Assembly (NCBI RefSeq): GCF_910586915.1
Contig: NZ_CAJULN010000038.1
Span: forward strand, 1 to 24,217
Reading direction: 5' to 3'
DNA: 24,217 bases
Source of the DNA: an uncultured Bacteroides sp.
GTDB taxonomy: Bacteria > Bacteroidota > Bacteroidia > Bacteroidales > Bacteroidaceae
Shown: in pieces, positions 14,936-23,314 of the stretch
Layout of the letters: every line of letters starts with the position of its first letter
Numbering within the stretch: the stretch's first letter is position 1
Position numbers and translations under genes: made by a program
Notes under the pieces: generated by a model
Databases searched by the model: none
Seen by the model: only the letters and a program-made list of their open reading frames with translations
Told to the model about the DNA's origin: nothing

Positions 14936-15781
14936 TTAATAATTATATATAATCTTCTTCTTGTTTGCCGCTTGCTGATACAGGTCGTTCTTCACCTGCT
15001 CCATAAAGCCCACCCGTTTCTGATTGACCAACAGGTCTTTCACTTCCGCCCGGGCAAACTCATACGGTTTTTCTTCTCCCGCTCCACGATAGTCGCTCAC
15101 ATTCAGAAAATAATGGAAGGCTGTATCTTGCAGTTCTATCTGCCGGTGTTTGTCGACATACTCTTCAGGGGCTTCCACTTTCAACGGAATCAAGTCGAGC
15201 ACATCTGCTACCGATACCCACCGATCGTAGAAGTATTCGTATTTCACTGCATTCTGCAAACTATATTTTTCAAGATTTTCTACCGCTTCCTGTTTGTCCG
15301 ACTTGTACCACCTGCGTACATTGTTCAACTGTGGAGCTGTCAAAGGTATTTTAATAAACAGTCCTTTCATCATCGGGCTTTCCTGTTTAAACAGTTCCTT
15401 GTTTTTGGCGTAATAGTCGGCTATTTCCTGTTCGGGTATTTCTTTGGTCAGTTTCTGATTAATCAATTCCTGCTGGTATGTATGCATTATCAAGGCTTTC
15501 CGGTAGTTCTCTACCAACTTGTCCACGTCTACGTTATCGGGAATATTATCGGCTGCTTTTTCATACAACAAAACCTCTTCGGCCCAGCTACGGATATAGT
15601 GCTCGGCAAAGAGGATGCTATCGTCTTTCGACAATCCGACGGGAAGTACGGACATCAAATCTTCTTTATATAAAAAGTTACCGTCCACCTCTACCAAAGG
15701 AGTCTTTCCTTTGTGGTCGTGCTGTTCCTTGCACGCTCCACAAGTAAGAAGGGTAATCAGTAAGAGGACTAATATTCGCAT
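14936..15781 (-). CDS. putative SurA-like lipoprotein without recognisable PPIase domain
   Basis: 281 aa from the ATG at 15781; the TTG two codons upstream is less likely. The N-terminus MRILVLLLITLLTCGAC is a lipoprotein signal with probable acylated Cys17. Residues about 25-130 resemble the helical SurA_N/PrsA chaperone part (VEVDGNFLYKEDLMSVLP; VENYRKALIMHTYQQELINQ; EIPEQEIADYYAKNKELF). The segment after it, where a parvulin domain would be, lacks the usual HIL, GG and GYHI motifs; weak remnants such as MKGLFIKIP can be seen. It is probably a membrane-anchored holdase of the foldase group. It lies between two PPIase genes in the same operon, 54 and 9 bases away. Confidence 0.8.
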   Translation of the reverse strand: MRILVLLLITLLTCGACKEQHDHKGKTPLVEVDGNFLYKEDLMSVLPVGLSKDDSILFAEHYIRSWAEEVLLYEKAADNIPDNVDVDKLVENYRKALIMHTYQQELINQKLTKEIPEQEIADYYAKNKELFKQESPMMKGLFIKIPLTAPQLNNVRRWYKSDKQEAVENLEKYSLQNAVKYEYFYDRWVSVADVLDLIPLKVEAPEEYVDKHRQIELQDTAFHYFLNVSDYRGAGEEKPYEFARAEVKDLLVNQKRVGFMEQVKNDLYQQAANKKKIIYNY

Positions 15782-15835
15782 TGACAACTGAAATCTAATT
15801 ATTTAAGGTACGAAGATAGTGAATAATCGGTTACA

Positions 15836-17383
15836 TCAGTTATTATTAACTGTTTTTAAAACCTCTTGGTTTATTTCAACCTTACCGGAGGCTTTCAATT
15901 CCTGCGTCCAGCGGGTGTCAAGATAGGTTCGATAATCGTTTCGAAGCTGGAATATCACTTCCCGATAATCGTCCGGTCCTTTCTGTTTTTTGCCATACAC
16001 GACAGTAAAAGGATAAGACATCAATGGTTCAAACCGCCCTTTCTTGAAAACTAATTTATCAACATATTTATTGTCGCCGGGAACAAACACTCCCTGTTCG
16101 ATTTGTATCTTTTCATTACCAGGCGTATTGAAGGTGTGCCGAAGTTGGTGCACCCATTCGTTTTCCGGCAGTTTCTTCAGCATTTTTTTAGCTTGTTTGG
16201 CTATCTTTTTATCTGCACAGTGGAGAACCACGCCTTTGTAGCGCGGACTATCCCACCGATAATCGGAAGCATGAAACTTAAAATAAGTTGCCAGCCCGGC
16301 ACGGTCGGTCGTTGCAGGCAGGTCTATCTTTTGTCGCGTCAGCTCTTTGACAAGATAATCTTCGTCGGATTTCCGTAAAGCATCGCGGAAGTCGGGGTGT
16401 CTTGTATCCATGTTCCGGCTTTCGTAATCCAACAATGACTTGGCTACAAATTCGTCAAGCTGACGCTTCAGAGCTTGGGGATGCGAAGCTGCAAACCGCC
16501 GGAACAACGCACCCGTGTAAGGATGTCCGTCGATGTTGAACAAGCTCTGTTCGGTGGTGCCTTTCATTAACAGCTCTTCCATACCCGTCTGATTGGGAAC
16601 ATACTGCCAATGCGTTTTCAGGCGTTCCACCACCTTTCCGATGGTTTCATCCAGCCTATCCCTGCTGCGCATACGCTCCATCAGCCTGTCGGCAACGTCC
16701 TCGTAGGCAGGCATCTCCTTGCGGTCGATTACTTTCAGTATATGGATTCCGGCAGGGGTAAAGAACGGCGGGGATATTTCGCCTTCCGACAAGGTGAAGG
16801 CAACCTCTTCAAATTCGGCAGTTGTCTGCAAACTCTCTATCCAACGGGGTTGTTTATCGTCCGAATAGCGCTCTACCCACTGGGAAAAATCCGTTCCGGG
16901 CTGGTTTTGTATCGCACGGTAGATAGAGTCCATGCGGTTCTTTTGTGCTTCCAGGAGGCGGGCAGTAATCGTCTGCGGCAAATATCTGAAAATCTGCATC
17001 ACCTGCACTTGCGCGTTGCGGGTTTTCAGCCTCATTCTTTGATACTGCACGCGGGCACAGCTATCCATCACGGGTTTATCTGTCAAATAAGTCTCTGCCA
17101 GTCGGGCGCGGGCAACCTCGTGCTGTTTGCGAAAGGCGGAGGTTGTATCAAGCCCGGCGGCTTTTGCCGCTTCAACTTTCTGTATGGTCCGGGCAAAAAG
17201 CAGTGCGTACTCTTTCAGAGAAAGGCGGGCACCTTCGCCAACCGTACTGTTGCGATAGGAATATTCAAACTCCGAACGGGCTATCTCTCTCCCGTCGACA
17301 CGCATCAATACCGCATCTTCCTGAGCGAAGGCGGAGAGCGCGAAGCAACAAACACAGCCAAACAACAGACTTCTTTTCATCAT
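15836..17383 (-). CDS. parvulin-type peptidyl-prolyl isomerase, periplasmic foldase
   Basis: 515 aa from the ATG at 17383; an in-frame TTG precedes it and a second ATG follows. AAAGAAAGAA upstream may act as the ribosome site. Signal peptide of about 21 residues (LSAFA-Q). A SurA_N-like helical part runs to about 115. A PPIC domain follows at about 125-225 (VQVMQIFRYLP; DFSQWVERYSDDKQPRWIE; FTPAGIHILKVIDRKE). A long C-terminal part (about 230-515) includes another SurA_N-like stretch and a weak second parvulin-like region (YKGVVLHCADKK...). It is the first of three related proteins in this operon. Substrates are probably outer-membrane beta-barrels and surface lipoproteins, which are numerous in Bacteroides. 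Confidence 0.88.
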   Translation of the reverse strand: MMKRSLLFGCVCCFALSAFAQEDAVLMRVDGREIARSEFEYSYRNSTVGEGARLSLKEYALLFARTIQKVEAAKAAGLDTTSAFRKQHEVARARLAETYLTDKPVMDSCARVQYQRMRLKTRNAQVQVMQIFRYLPQTITARLLEAQKNRMDSIYRAIQNQPGTDFSQWVERYSDDKQPRWIESLQTTAEFEEVAFTLSEGEISPPFFTPAGIHILKVIDRKEMPAYEDVADRLMERMRSRDRLDETIGKVVERLKTHWQYVPNQTGMEELLMKGTTEQSLFNIDGHPYTGALFRRFAASHPQALKRQLDEFVAKSLLDYESRNMDTRHPDFRDALRKSDEDYLVKELTRQKIDLPATTDRAGLATYFKFHASDYRWDSPRYKGVVLHCADKKIAKQAKKMLKKLPENEWVHQLRHTFNTPGNEKIQIEQGVFVPGDNKYVDKLVFKKGRFEPLMSYPFTVVYGKKQKGPDDYREVIFQLRNDYRTYLDTRWTQELKASGKVEINQEVLKTVNNN

Positions 17384-17440
17384 CAATTCTTTCTTTAGCG
17401 TAAACCCGATGGCATTCTTCCTGATATGTTCGTAAACAAC

Positions 17441-17496
17441 GAACGGTGAGCAGCAAACATCTGCCAGTTACCCCAGCTTGTCCACCGTTCACCGTT
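17441..17496 (-). repeat. inverted repeat between guaB and the foldase operon
   Basis: GAACGGTG (17441-17448) is complementary to CACCGTTC (17483-17490), with an overlapping alternative pairing to TCACCGTT (17489-17496). On the minus strand the neighbouring bases hold short near-repeats (AACTGTTAAC, AACGGTGAACGGTGG). The 139-base gap between guaB and the next gene is otherwise empty. It could form a long-loop hairpin that separates guaB from the downstream genes. There is only a weak T tract (GTTGTTTACG), so a terminator call is not justified. Confidence 0.45.
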
Positions 17497-17522
17497 AGTT
17501 AACAGTTCAGCGTTTATATATG

Positions 17523-19001
17523 TTATTCCGGACGGCTGTAATTAGGCGATTCGCTGGTAATCGTCACATCGTGCGGATGGCTTTCCATGACACCTGCATT
17601 GGTAATGCGGGTAAACTTCGCATCGTGAAGTTTTTCGATATTGGCCGCGCCACAGTATCCCATACCTGCCCGCAGACCGCCTGTCAACTGATAAACCACT
17701 TCAAAGAGTGTGCCTTTGTAGGGAACGCGTGCTGCAATGCCTTCGGGCACGAGTTTCTTCACGTCGGCAGTACCGCTTTGAAAATAGCGGTCTTTCGAAC
17801 CGTTCTCCATCGCTTCCAAAGAGCCCATGCCGCGATAAGACTTGAATTTACGGCCATTGAAGATAATCGTATCGCCCGGCGACTCTTCGGTTCCTGCAAC
17901 CAGTGAACCAATCATCACACTGTATCCGCCGGCGGCCAATGCTTTCACCACATCGCCCGAATAGCGCAAGCCACCGTCGGCAATCAAAGGAATGCCTGTG
18001 CCCTTGAGTGCTTTCGCCACATCATATACAGCCGACAACTGTGGTACTCCTACGCCGGCAACGACACGGGTGGTACAGATAGAACCCGGACCGATACCTA
18101 CTTTCACAGCATCAGCTCCCGCTTCTACCAAAGCCTTCGCAGCAGCTCCAGTAGCGATATTGCCTACTACAATGTCGATGCCCGGGAAACGTTTTTTGGC
18201 TTCTTTCAGTTTTTCAATCACAAACATCGAGTGTCCGTGAGCCGTATCAATGACAATGGCATCCGCACCGGCGTCGACCAAAGCCTGCATACGGTCTAAT
18301 GTGTCGGCAGTGACACCCACGCCGGCAGCTACCCGCAGGCGGCCTTTGGCGTCTTTGCAGGCCATCGGTTTGTCTTTTGCTTTTGTAATGTCTTTATAGG
18401 TGACAAGTCCAATCAGTTTTCCGTCTACTCCCACAATCGGCAGTTTCTCAATTTTATGTTGTTGAAGAATCTGTGCGGCAGATTCCAAGTCGGTAGACTG
18501 AGTGGTAGTCACCAATCTTTCTTTGGGCGTCATGACAAGGTCGACGTGCTTGGTCATGTCTTTCTCGAAACGCAAATCTCTATTGGTGACAATACCTACC
18601 AGATACCCTTCATCATCGACTACGGGGATACCGCCGATTTTGTATTCCGCCATAATGTCCAGTGCGTCTTGAACGGTAGAACCTCTTTTGATTGTCACAG
18701 GGTCATAAATCATACCATTTTCGGCGCGCTTCACGATAGCGACTTGTCTTGCTTGTTCTTCGATAGACATATTTTTGTGAATCACACCGATACCTCCTTC
18801 GCGGGCAATGGCAATAGCCATCTTCGCTTCGGTAACCGTATCCATGGCAGCCGTCACAAAAGGAATTTTTAACTCAATGTTTTTTGAAAACTTTGTCGAG
18901 AGGTCGACAGTACGCGGTAAAACTTCAGAATAAGCGGGGATTAACAATACGTCGTCGTAAGTCAACCCATCCATTACAATCTTATCAGCAATAAATGACA
19001 T
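17523..19001 (-). CDS. guaB: inosine-5'-monophosphate dehydrogenase
   Basis: 492 aa, cytosolic; oxidises IMP to XMP with NAD+, the committed step of GMP synthesis. The TIM barrel starts with GLTYDDVLLIPAYSEVLP. Residues about 95-205 are the inserted tandem CBS (Bateman) domains (IKRGSTVQDALDIM...; VTTTQSTDLESAAQILQ). The barrel then resumes with IDTAHGHS and the catalytic loop VGIGPGSICTTR (Cys309), followed by IADGGLRYSGD and YRGMGSLEAM. The length is normal for the bacterial enzyme. A -7 box lies 30 bases upstream and the ATG at 19001 is the natural start. It precedes the chaperone/OstA/mutL operon by 139 bases; co-transcription is possible but not shown. Confidence 0.98.
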   Translation of the reverse strand: MSFIADKIVMDGLTYDDVLLIPAYSEVLPRTVDLSTKFSKNIELKIPFVTAAMDTVTEAKMAIAIAREGGIGVIHKNMSIEEQARQVAIVKRAENGMIYDPVTIKRGSTVQDALDIMAEYKIGGIPVVDDEGYLVGIVTNRDLRFEKDMTKHVDLVMTPKERLVTTTQSTDLESAAQILQQHKIEKLPIVGVDGKLIGLVTYKDITKAKDKPMACKDAKGRLRVAAGVGVTADTLDRMQALVDAGADAIVIDTAHGHSMFVIEKLKEAKKRFPGIDIVVGNIATGAAAKALVEAGADAVKVGIGPGSICTTRVVAGVGVPQLSAVYDVAKALKGTGIPLIADGGLRYSGDVVKALAAGGYSVMIGSLVAGTEESPGDTIIFNGRKFKSYRGMGSLEAMENGSKDRYFQSGTADVKKLVPEGIAARVPYKGTLFEVVYQLTGGLRAGMGYCGAANIEKLHDAKFTRITNAGVMESHPHDVTITSESPNYSRPE

Positions 19002-19030
19002 AGGGCTATGCGTTTAAATTTTATTGCGTG

Positions 19031-19038
19031 CAAATATA
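19031..19038 (-). promoter_or_regulatory. -7 element of guaB
   Basis: TATATTTG on the minus strand matches TAnnTTTG exactly and predicts a start near 19024, about 23 bases before the ATG. The -33 region is only weakly matched (a TTTA at about 22 bases). Confidence 0.55.
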
Positions 19039-19387
19039 CAGTTTTTATTCAAAACAGGAATAAACTATCGGATATTTTTTTCTCAAAAACACAGATGGTA
19101 TGTTACTTATGGAAGCTGTATGTCGGGATAATCTCCGAACTTCCGCGCTTTATCAAACGGATAAGCGGTTTTCAAATTCTTCCCGCATATCCAATTTATA
19201 TTCGAAACTGTCCTGCTTCAACAGGAGGCAGATATAAGGTTAACTTATCGACAACTGTAAAGGCAGTATGGAAGCGCACCAAAACGGCTGGTCGTTTGCC
19301 CTCAAATCACTAATAATAAAGTCATAACAAATTAGCAGCAAACTTCCAATCTCTTATACATCAAGTTCCGGTTGATTGTCCGTAAAC

Positions 19388-19471
19388 TATAAACGAAGGT
19401 TTCATTTTTATAAACGAAGCCTTCATTTATAAAAACAAAGGTTGCGTTTATAAAAACGAAACTTGCAATTA
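19388..19471. repeat. 21-bp tandem repeat, four copies
   Basis: Four exactly adjacent 21-base units start at 19388, 19409, 19430 and 19451. The pattern is TA(T/A)AAAC(G/A)AA, then a variable trinucleotide, T(T/C/G)C or TGC, and (A/G)(T/A)TT(T/A). Because the period is a multiple of three, one minus-strand frame reads as a heptapeptide repeat of the form [AE][ST/G]FV[FY][IK]N. That frame has no ATG start and is probably fortuitous. Confidence 0.9.
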
Positions 19472-19599
19472 TAGTTTGTAATTGGCAAAAAGAAAGATTG
19501 GCAGTACTCTCCGACAAGTTTATATCTGATAAGGAATAAGTTTGTTATCAGTCGTCTGAGGGCGGAACAGCGGTCGATTGAAGTACAATTACCACACAG

Positions 19600-19637
19600 A
19601 TTGAACATTCGTGACGCTCGTCGTTCAATAACGTCAC
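19600..19637. repeat. two overlapping, mutually exclusive inverted repeats
   Basis: ATTGAAC (19600-19606) pairs with GTTCAAT (19623-19629), and GTGACG (19611-19616) pairs with CGTCAC (19632-19637). The arms interleave, so only one hairpin can form at a time. No flanking gene claims them. Confidence 0.4.
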
Positions 19638-19677
19638 TATTTATTCATCGCTGGCTATAACAATCTATCGTTTCTTT

Positions 19678-19719
19678 AAAAAGAAACCCGACACTGACCT
19701 TCGCTTTGTCAATGACGGG
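19678..19719 (-). terminator. intrinsic terminator downstream of the PUL (sulfatase) transcript
   Basis: On the minus strand CCCG, a T-T mismatch, then CATTGAC/GTCAGTG (one G-U), 9-base loop, and closing CGGG (19719-19687), followed by TTTCTTTTT (19686-19678). It is oriented to end transcription coming from the sulfatase gene about 135 bases upstream. Confidence 0.75.
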
Positions 19720-19808
19720 CAACGCACAATCTTTATACAAAAGCGCGGCAATTCTATCGGGAATATCAAATAGATACAACTAAATAGTGAAAGTACGGGA
19801 TAATGTTT

Positions 19809-19847
19809 CAAAGTAAAGAGGTTGTACCCAATCAACGGCACAACCTC
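19809..19847 (-). terminator. hairpin just after the sulfatase stop codon, possible first terminator
   Basis: 8-bp arms GAGGTTGT (19847-19840 on minus) and ACAACCTC (19825-19818) enclose a 14-base loop with possible extra pairs, 7 bases after the stop. Only TTTACTTTG follows, so termination here would be weak; it may instead protect the 3' end. Confidence 0.5.
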
Positions 19848-19854
19848 AAAAATA

Positions 19855-21426
19855 CTACTTATAGGTATTGCGAATAGGATCATCGTATTGCACCTGAAGT
19901 TTCAAGAGTTCGTCCTTCAACACTTTAGTCAGTTCCTCCATATCCGGACGACCATAAATATTATTCATTTCCTGCGGGTCTTCCTGCAAATCGTACAACT
20001 CCCAACAATCAACGTCGTTGTAGAAATGAATCAGTTTATAACGGTCTGTACGAACTCCATAGTGACGACACACCGAATGTTCGGCAGGATACTCATAAAA
20101 ATGATAATAAAGCGACCGGCGCCATTCCGACACCTCCTCACCTTTTAGCAACGGAAGGAAAGAAACACCATGCATATCCGACGGTATCTCCACACCCGCC
20201 AAGTCAAGAATCGTAGGTCCGTAGTCGATATTCTGTACCATCTGTTCTATTTTACCCATTTTTCCGCCCGGCAAGCGAACCAGCAATGGAGTGCGGAAAG
20301 ATTCTTCATACATAAAACGTTTGTCAAACCAGCCGTGTTCGCCCATATAAAATCCCTGGTCGGAAGTGTAGACAATCATCGTGTTCTCCAGCAATCCATT
20401 CTCTTCCAAGTAATCCAATACACGCCCCACGTTGCGGTCTACGGAGTGAATCACACGCAAATAGTCGTGCATATACTGCTGGTATTTCCATTCGGCAAGT
20501 GCTTTTCCCGAAAGTCTACCTTTCTTGAACTTGGCGATGATGGGGTCATAATGTTTGTCCCACGCAGCTTTCTGTTCGGGAGTAAGGCGGTTATACATGG
20601 CACGTCCGGCTTCTTCCAGCCCGGTAGTGGTATGTATTTCGTTCTCCCTATCTGCCATCTTCAGGTCGTAGACCAAGTCCATGTCTTTGATAATGCTCAT
20701 CTCTTGCTTCGAAGCAGGAATCCTTCCTTCGTATTTATCGTAAAAGTTTTCAGGCATCGGATAAGTCACGTCTGCATAAAGGTCGAGGTCGCAAAGATCC
20801 GGCATCCAAGTACGATGCGGCGCCTTGTGGTGAATAAAAAGACAGAAAGGTTTCTCCTTGTCACGAATGCTGTCCATCCAGTTGACTGCCAAGTCTGTCA
20901 CAATATTAGTGGCGTATCCTTCACGCTGTACCCGCTCACCGTTCTTAATGAATTTCGGATTGTAATAATCACCCTGCCCTATCAGAATATCCCAATAATT
21001 AAAACCGGTAGGTTCGGAGACAAGGTGCCATTTACCAATCATGGCTGTTTGGTAACCGTTCGCTTGCAACAGTTTCGGGAAAGTCTGCTGACCACCGTCA
21101 AACGTAGTGGTATTGTCCGTAAACCCATTAGCATGACTATGTTTGCCGGTCAGCATACAAGCGCGGCTGGGACCACTCAAGGAATTAGCAACAAAACTAT
21201 TGGTAAAGAGCACTCCTTCGTTGGCTATGCGGTCGATATTGGGTGTCTGGATATAACGCTGGTCGTATGCACTAATCGTTTGGTAAGAATGGTCGTCGCA
21301 CATAATGTAGACGATATTCATCGGTTTCTTTTGGGTGTTCTCTTTCTTTGATGCACATGACGTAAATGCTGCAAGTACTGCTGTACCTGCACAACAGTAA
21401 CATATCGTATCTTTTAATAAATCCAT
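19855..21426 (-). CDS. family S1 sulfatase, serine-type, lipoprotein (GlcNAc-6-sulfatase-like)
   Basis: 523 aa. A lipoprotein signal ends FTSC with probable acylated Cys24. The sulfatase signature is S84-G-P-S-R88 in NSLSGPSRACMLTGK; Ser84 is the residue that an anaerobic sulfatase-maturating enzyme converts to formylglycine. Metal and sulfate ligands are visible: CDDH (44-45), IGKWHL, HHKAPHRTW and TSDQGFYMGEHGWFDKR. The C-terminal segment DYGPTILDLAGVEIPSDMHG resembles animal and Bacteroides N-acetylglucosamine-6-sulfatases (S1_11), so removal of 6-O-sulfate from GlcNAc is the best guess; the subfamily is not certain. It starts 39 bases after susD and is the last gene of this PUL transcript. 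The lipoprotein signal implies periplasmic or surface action on sulfated host glycans such as mucin, heparan or keratan fragments. Confidence 0.92.
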   Translation of the reverse strand: MDLLKDTICYCCAGTAVLAAFTSCASKKENTQKKPMNIVYIMCDDHSYQTISAYDQRYIQTPNIDRIANEGVLFTNSFVANSLSGPSRACMLTGKHSHANGFTDNTTTFDGGQQTFPKLLQANGYQTAMIGKWHLVSEPTGFNYWDILIGQGDYYNPKFIKNGERVQREGYATNIVTDLAVNWMDSIRDKEKPFCLFIHHKAPHRTWMPDLCDLDLYADVTYPMPENFYDKYEGRIPASKQEMSIIKDMDLVYDLKMADRENEIHTTTGLEEAGRAMYNRLTPEQKAAWDKHYDPIIAKFKKGRLSGKALAEWKYQQYMHDYLRVIHSVDRNVGRVLDYLEENGLLENTMIVYTSDQGFYMGEHGWFDKRFMYEESFRTPLLVRLPGGKMGKIEQMVQNIDYGPTILDLAGVEIPSDMHGVSFLPLLKGEEVSEWRRSLYYHFYEYPAEHSVCRHYGVRTDRYKLIHFYNDVDCWELYDLQEDPQEMNNIYGRPDMEELTKVLKDELLKLQVQYDDPIRNTYK

Positions 21427-21465
21427 ATCTTTTTTTTATTGCGAAAGGTAATTAAAAGGAATTAT

Positions 21466-23295
21466 CTACCAGCCCGGATTCTGTTGCCACAATCCCCCCA
21501 TGAGATTAATCATATCTCCATGAATAGGCAACAAGTAATCACGATTGGTTTTGAACTGCCATCCGTCAGGCATGGAAGTAGGCGGAACCGGAAGCACATA
21601 CCGCTCGGCATCCCCCGGCTGTCCGGTCAAGAACAGATTACGACCTTCTTCCAATCTATCGCCGTATTTGTCTTCCAGATTACTTCCGTACAAAAGCACG
21701 CCCGTAGGCTGTTGCCCCACAATCAATTCGTCAGCAGCAGCCCAACGCAAAATATCGGTCAAACGGGTACCTTCCAACGCTTTCTCCACTCGACGTTCAC
21801 GACGGACAGCCTGCACATACTTGTCTAAGTTACGGAACGGATAGTCAGCCTCCGTATTATACTCACGGTCAAAATCCACCACCGGCATACCTACACGGTC
21901 GCGCAAGGGTTTGAGTACCGTTTGAATCTTTGCTTTATTTCCAACACCATCTTGTTCTGCCAAAGCCTCAGCATAATTCAACAGCACATCCGCATAACGG
22001 AATTGTATGGCCGGAGTAGAACCTTTATATTCACCGATATAGTCGCCTTCATAATCAATCTGCACGTGCTTCAACATGGTGTAACCGGTCATATTAGTTC
22101 CAAATGCTGAACCGTCTCCTGCCAATGCCGGCCATGACATGACAAAAGGATTGCCTGCTCTTTCAGGCTGCATACGTTGTCCGGGTACAGCTACGGTTTG
22201 CGCCAAACGAGGATCGCGATTCTCTGGTAACAATTCATCAGGATAGTTACGCTTTGCCGCCATACGTACCTCACCAACAAACGGACGACCATCGCGGGTA
22301 AGATAATCATCAACCAACGATGCAGTGATACCGATACCTCCTCCACCGGTGTTGAGACTACGGGTCACGTTATTACCAATCTGGTTACCATCATATCTTT
22401 TGAACCACAAAACTTCCGGATTGCGCGTCAAGTCTTCCGTCTCGAAAAGAACGCGATAGTCCTTGTTCACATTACCGGTTTTATAGATATCCCAAACACC
22501 ACGATTGCAAACCGCCTCGGCGGCAGCAATGGCCTGTGTCAGATAATTGTCAATCTTTGCTCTCAAAGCACTTTCGTCCAACGTAGTGTCATAAAACTTT
22601 TCCGCTTTGTCTTTTTCTTTGGCATAGTGATATTTCTCCCAAGTTGCTTCAAACAAGGCAACTTCGCTCTTAAAAGCGCGAGCCACATCCCGGTGCAAAC
22701 GCATGGTACCTGAATTATTTTGTTCCGACATCAATCCGATAGCAGTGTCGAGGTCGTTCAATATCTTGTCAACAATAAACGTACGACTTTCACGCGGAAG
22801 CATCATGACACTCATATCCGGGTCCAACGGTTTGTCAACCCAAGCCAGACAGCCATAGTTTGTGAACATCGTATAATAATACCACGCACGGAAGTAATAA
22901 ACCTCCCCCATCAACTGATTGTAGGTAGGAGTCCCCTTTTCCGGACATTCATCCGCATTGTTCAGCAAAAAGTTGACGTCGCGGATTTTCTCGTAATTGC
23001 TCAATCGCGACGCATTGCTCAACGCAGTCATTCCCATCAATCGCGTATTGGCAGCGTTCGACGACATATTATCGCTACCGACATCGTCTCCAGCAATACC
23101 CTGCCCGCCACCAATCTGGAATCCTTGTCCTCTAAGAGCGGATTCATAAAAACGGTCAATGTAATTCCTTATTTCTCCGGTGCTGCGAAACGGTTCAGCC
23201 GTCGACAACACTCCTTCAGGCATTTTATCCAAATCGTAACATGAGGTCGTACCTAAAATCAATGCCAAACCCAATAGTATATTTTTTGCTTTCAT
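21466..23295 (-). CDS. SusD/RagB family surface glycan-binding lipoprotein
   Basis: 609 aa from the ATG at 23295 (MKAKNILLGLALILGTTSC); an upstream in-frame start at 23328 would overlap the susC end and spoil the signal peptide. Cys19 is the lipidation site. The helical SusD fold shows TPR-like segments (NQLMGEVYYFRAWYYYTMF; FKSEVALFEATWEKYHY; RYADVLLNYAEALAEQ), then RRERRVEKALEGTRLTDILRWAA and the usual C-terminal NRDYLLPI...QQNPGW. SusD-like proteins form the lid on the SusC TonB-dependent transporter and bind glycan at the cell surface. It lies 19 bases after susC and 39 before the sulfatase, in one operon. Confidence 0.95.
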   Translation of the reverse strand: MKAKNILLGLALILGTTSCYDLDKMPEGVLSTAEPFRSTGEIRNYIDRFYESALRGQGFQIGGGQGIAGDDVGSDNMSSNAANTRLMGMTALSNASRLSNYEKIRDVNFLLNNADECPEKGTPTYNQLMGEVYYFRAWYYYTMFTNYGCLAWVDKPLDPDMSVMMLPRESRTFIVDKILNDLDTAIGLMSEQNNSGTMRLHRDVARAFKSEVALFEATWEKYHYAKEKDKAEKFYDTTLDESALRAKIDNYLTQAIAAAEAVCNRGVWDIYKTGNVNKDYRVLFETEDLTRNPEVLWFKRYDGNQIGNNVTRSLNTGGGGIGITASLVDDYLTRDGRPFVGEVRMAAKRNYPDELLPENRDPRLAQTVAVPGQRMQPERAGNPFVMSWPALAGDGSAFGTNMTGYTMLKHVQIDYEGDYIGEYKGSTPAIQFRYADVLLNYAEALAEQDGVGNKAKIQTVLKPLRDRVGMPVVDFDREYNTEADYPFRNLDKYVQAVRRERRVEKALEGTRLTDILRWAAADELIVGQQPTGVLLYGSNLEDKYGDRLEEGRNLFLTGQPGDAERYVLPVPPTSMPDGWQFKTNRDYLLPIHGDMINLMGGLWQQNPGW

Positions 23296-23314
23296 AATTT
23301 TCTGATGATTTGAT

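Larger units (their letters stand above)
19039..19677. other. gene-free interval between the guaB promoter and the PUL terminator
   Basis: About 640 bases with no convincing gene. Short open frames exist on both strands (101 codons on +, 61 on -), but they begin inside the guaB promoter or at non-ATG codons and resemble no family I know. The interval holds the 21-bp repeat array (19388-19471) and a pair of mutually exclusive hairpins (19600-19637). A -7-like TAAGTTTG lies at 19537-19544 (+) without a good -33 partner. A small RNA is possible but unsupported. Confidence 0.6.

Noticed and set aside
19008..19313. 101-codon plus-strand frame upstream of guaB
   Set aside because: Its start overlaps the guaB -7 region, there is no promoter or ribosome site for it, and the composition (Arg/Ile/Lys rich, no domain) does not look coding.
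19332..19517. 61-codon minus-strand frame containing the heptapeptide repeat
   Set aside because: It has no ATG (TTG start), no upstream signals, and its repeat is fully explained by the 21-bp DNA array; kept only as a note under the repeat.
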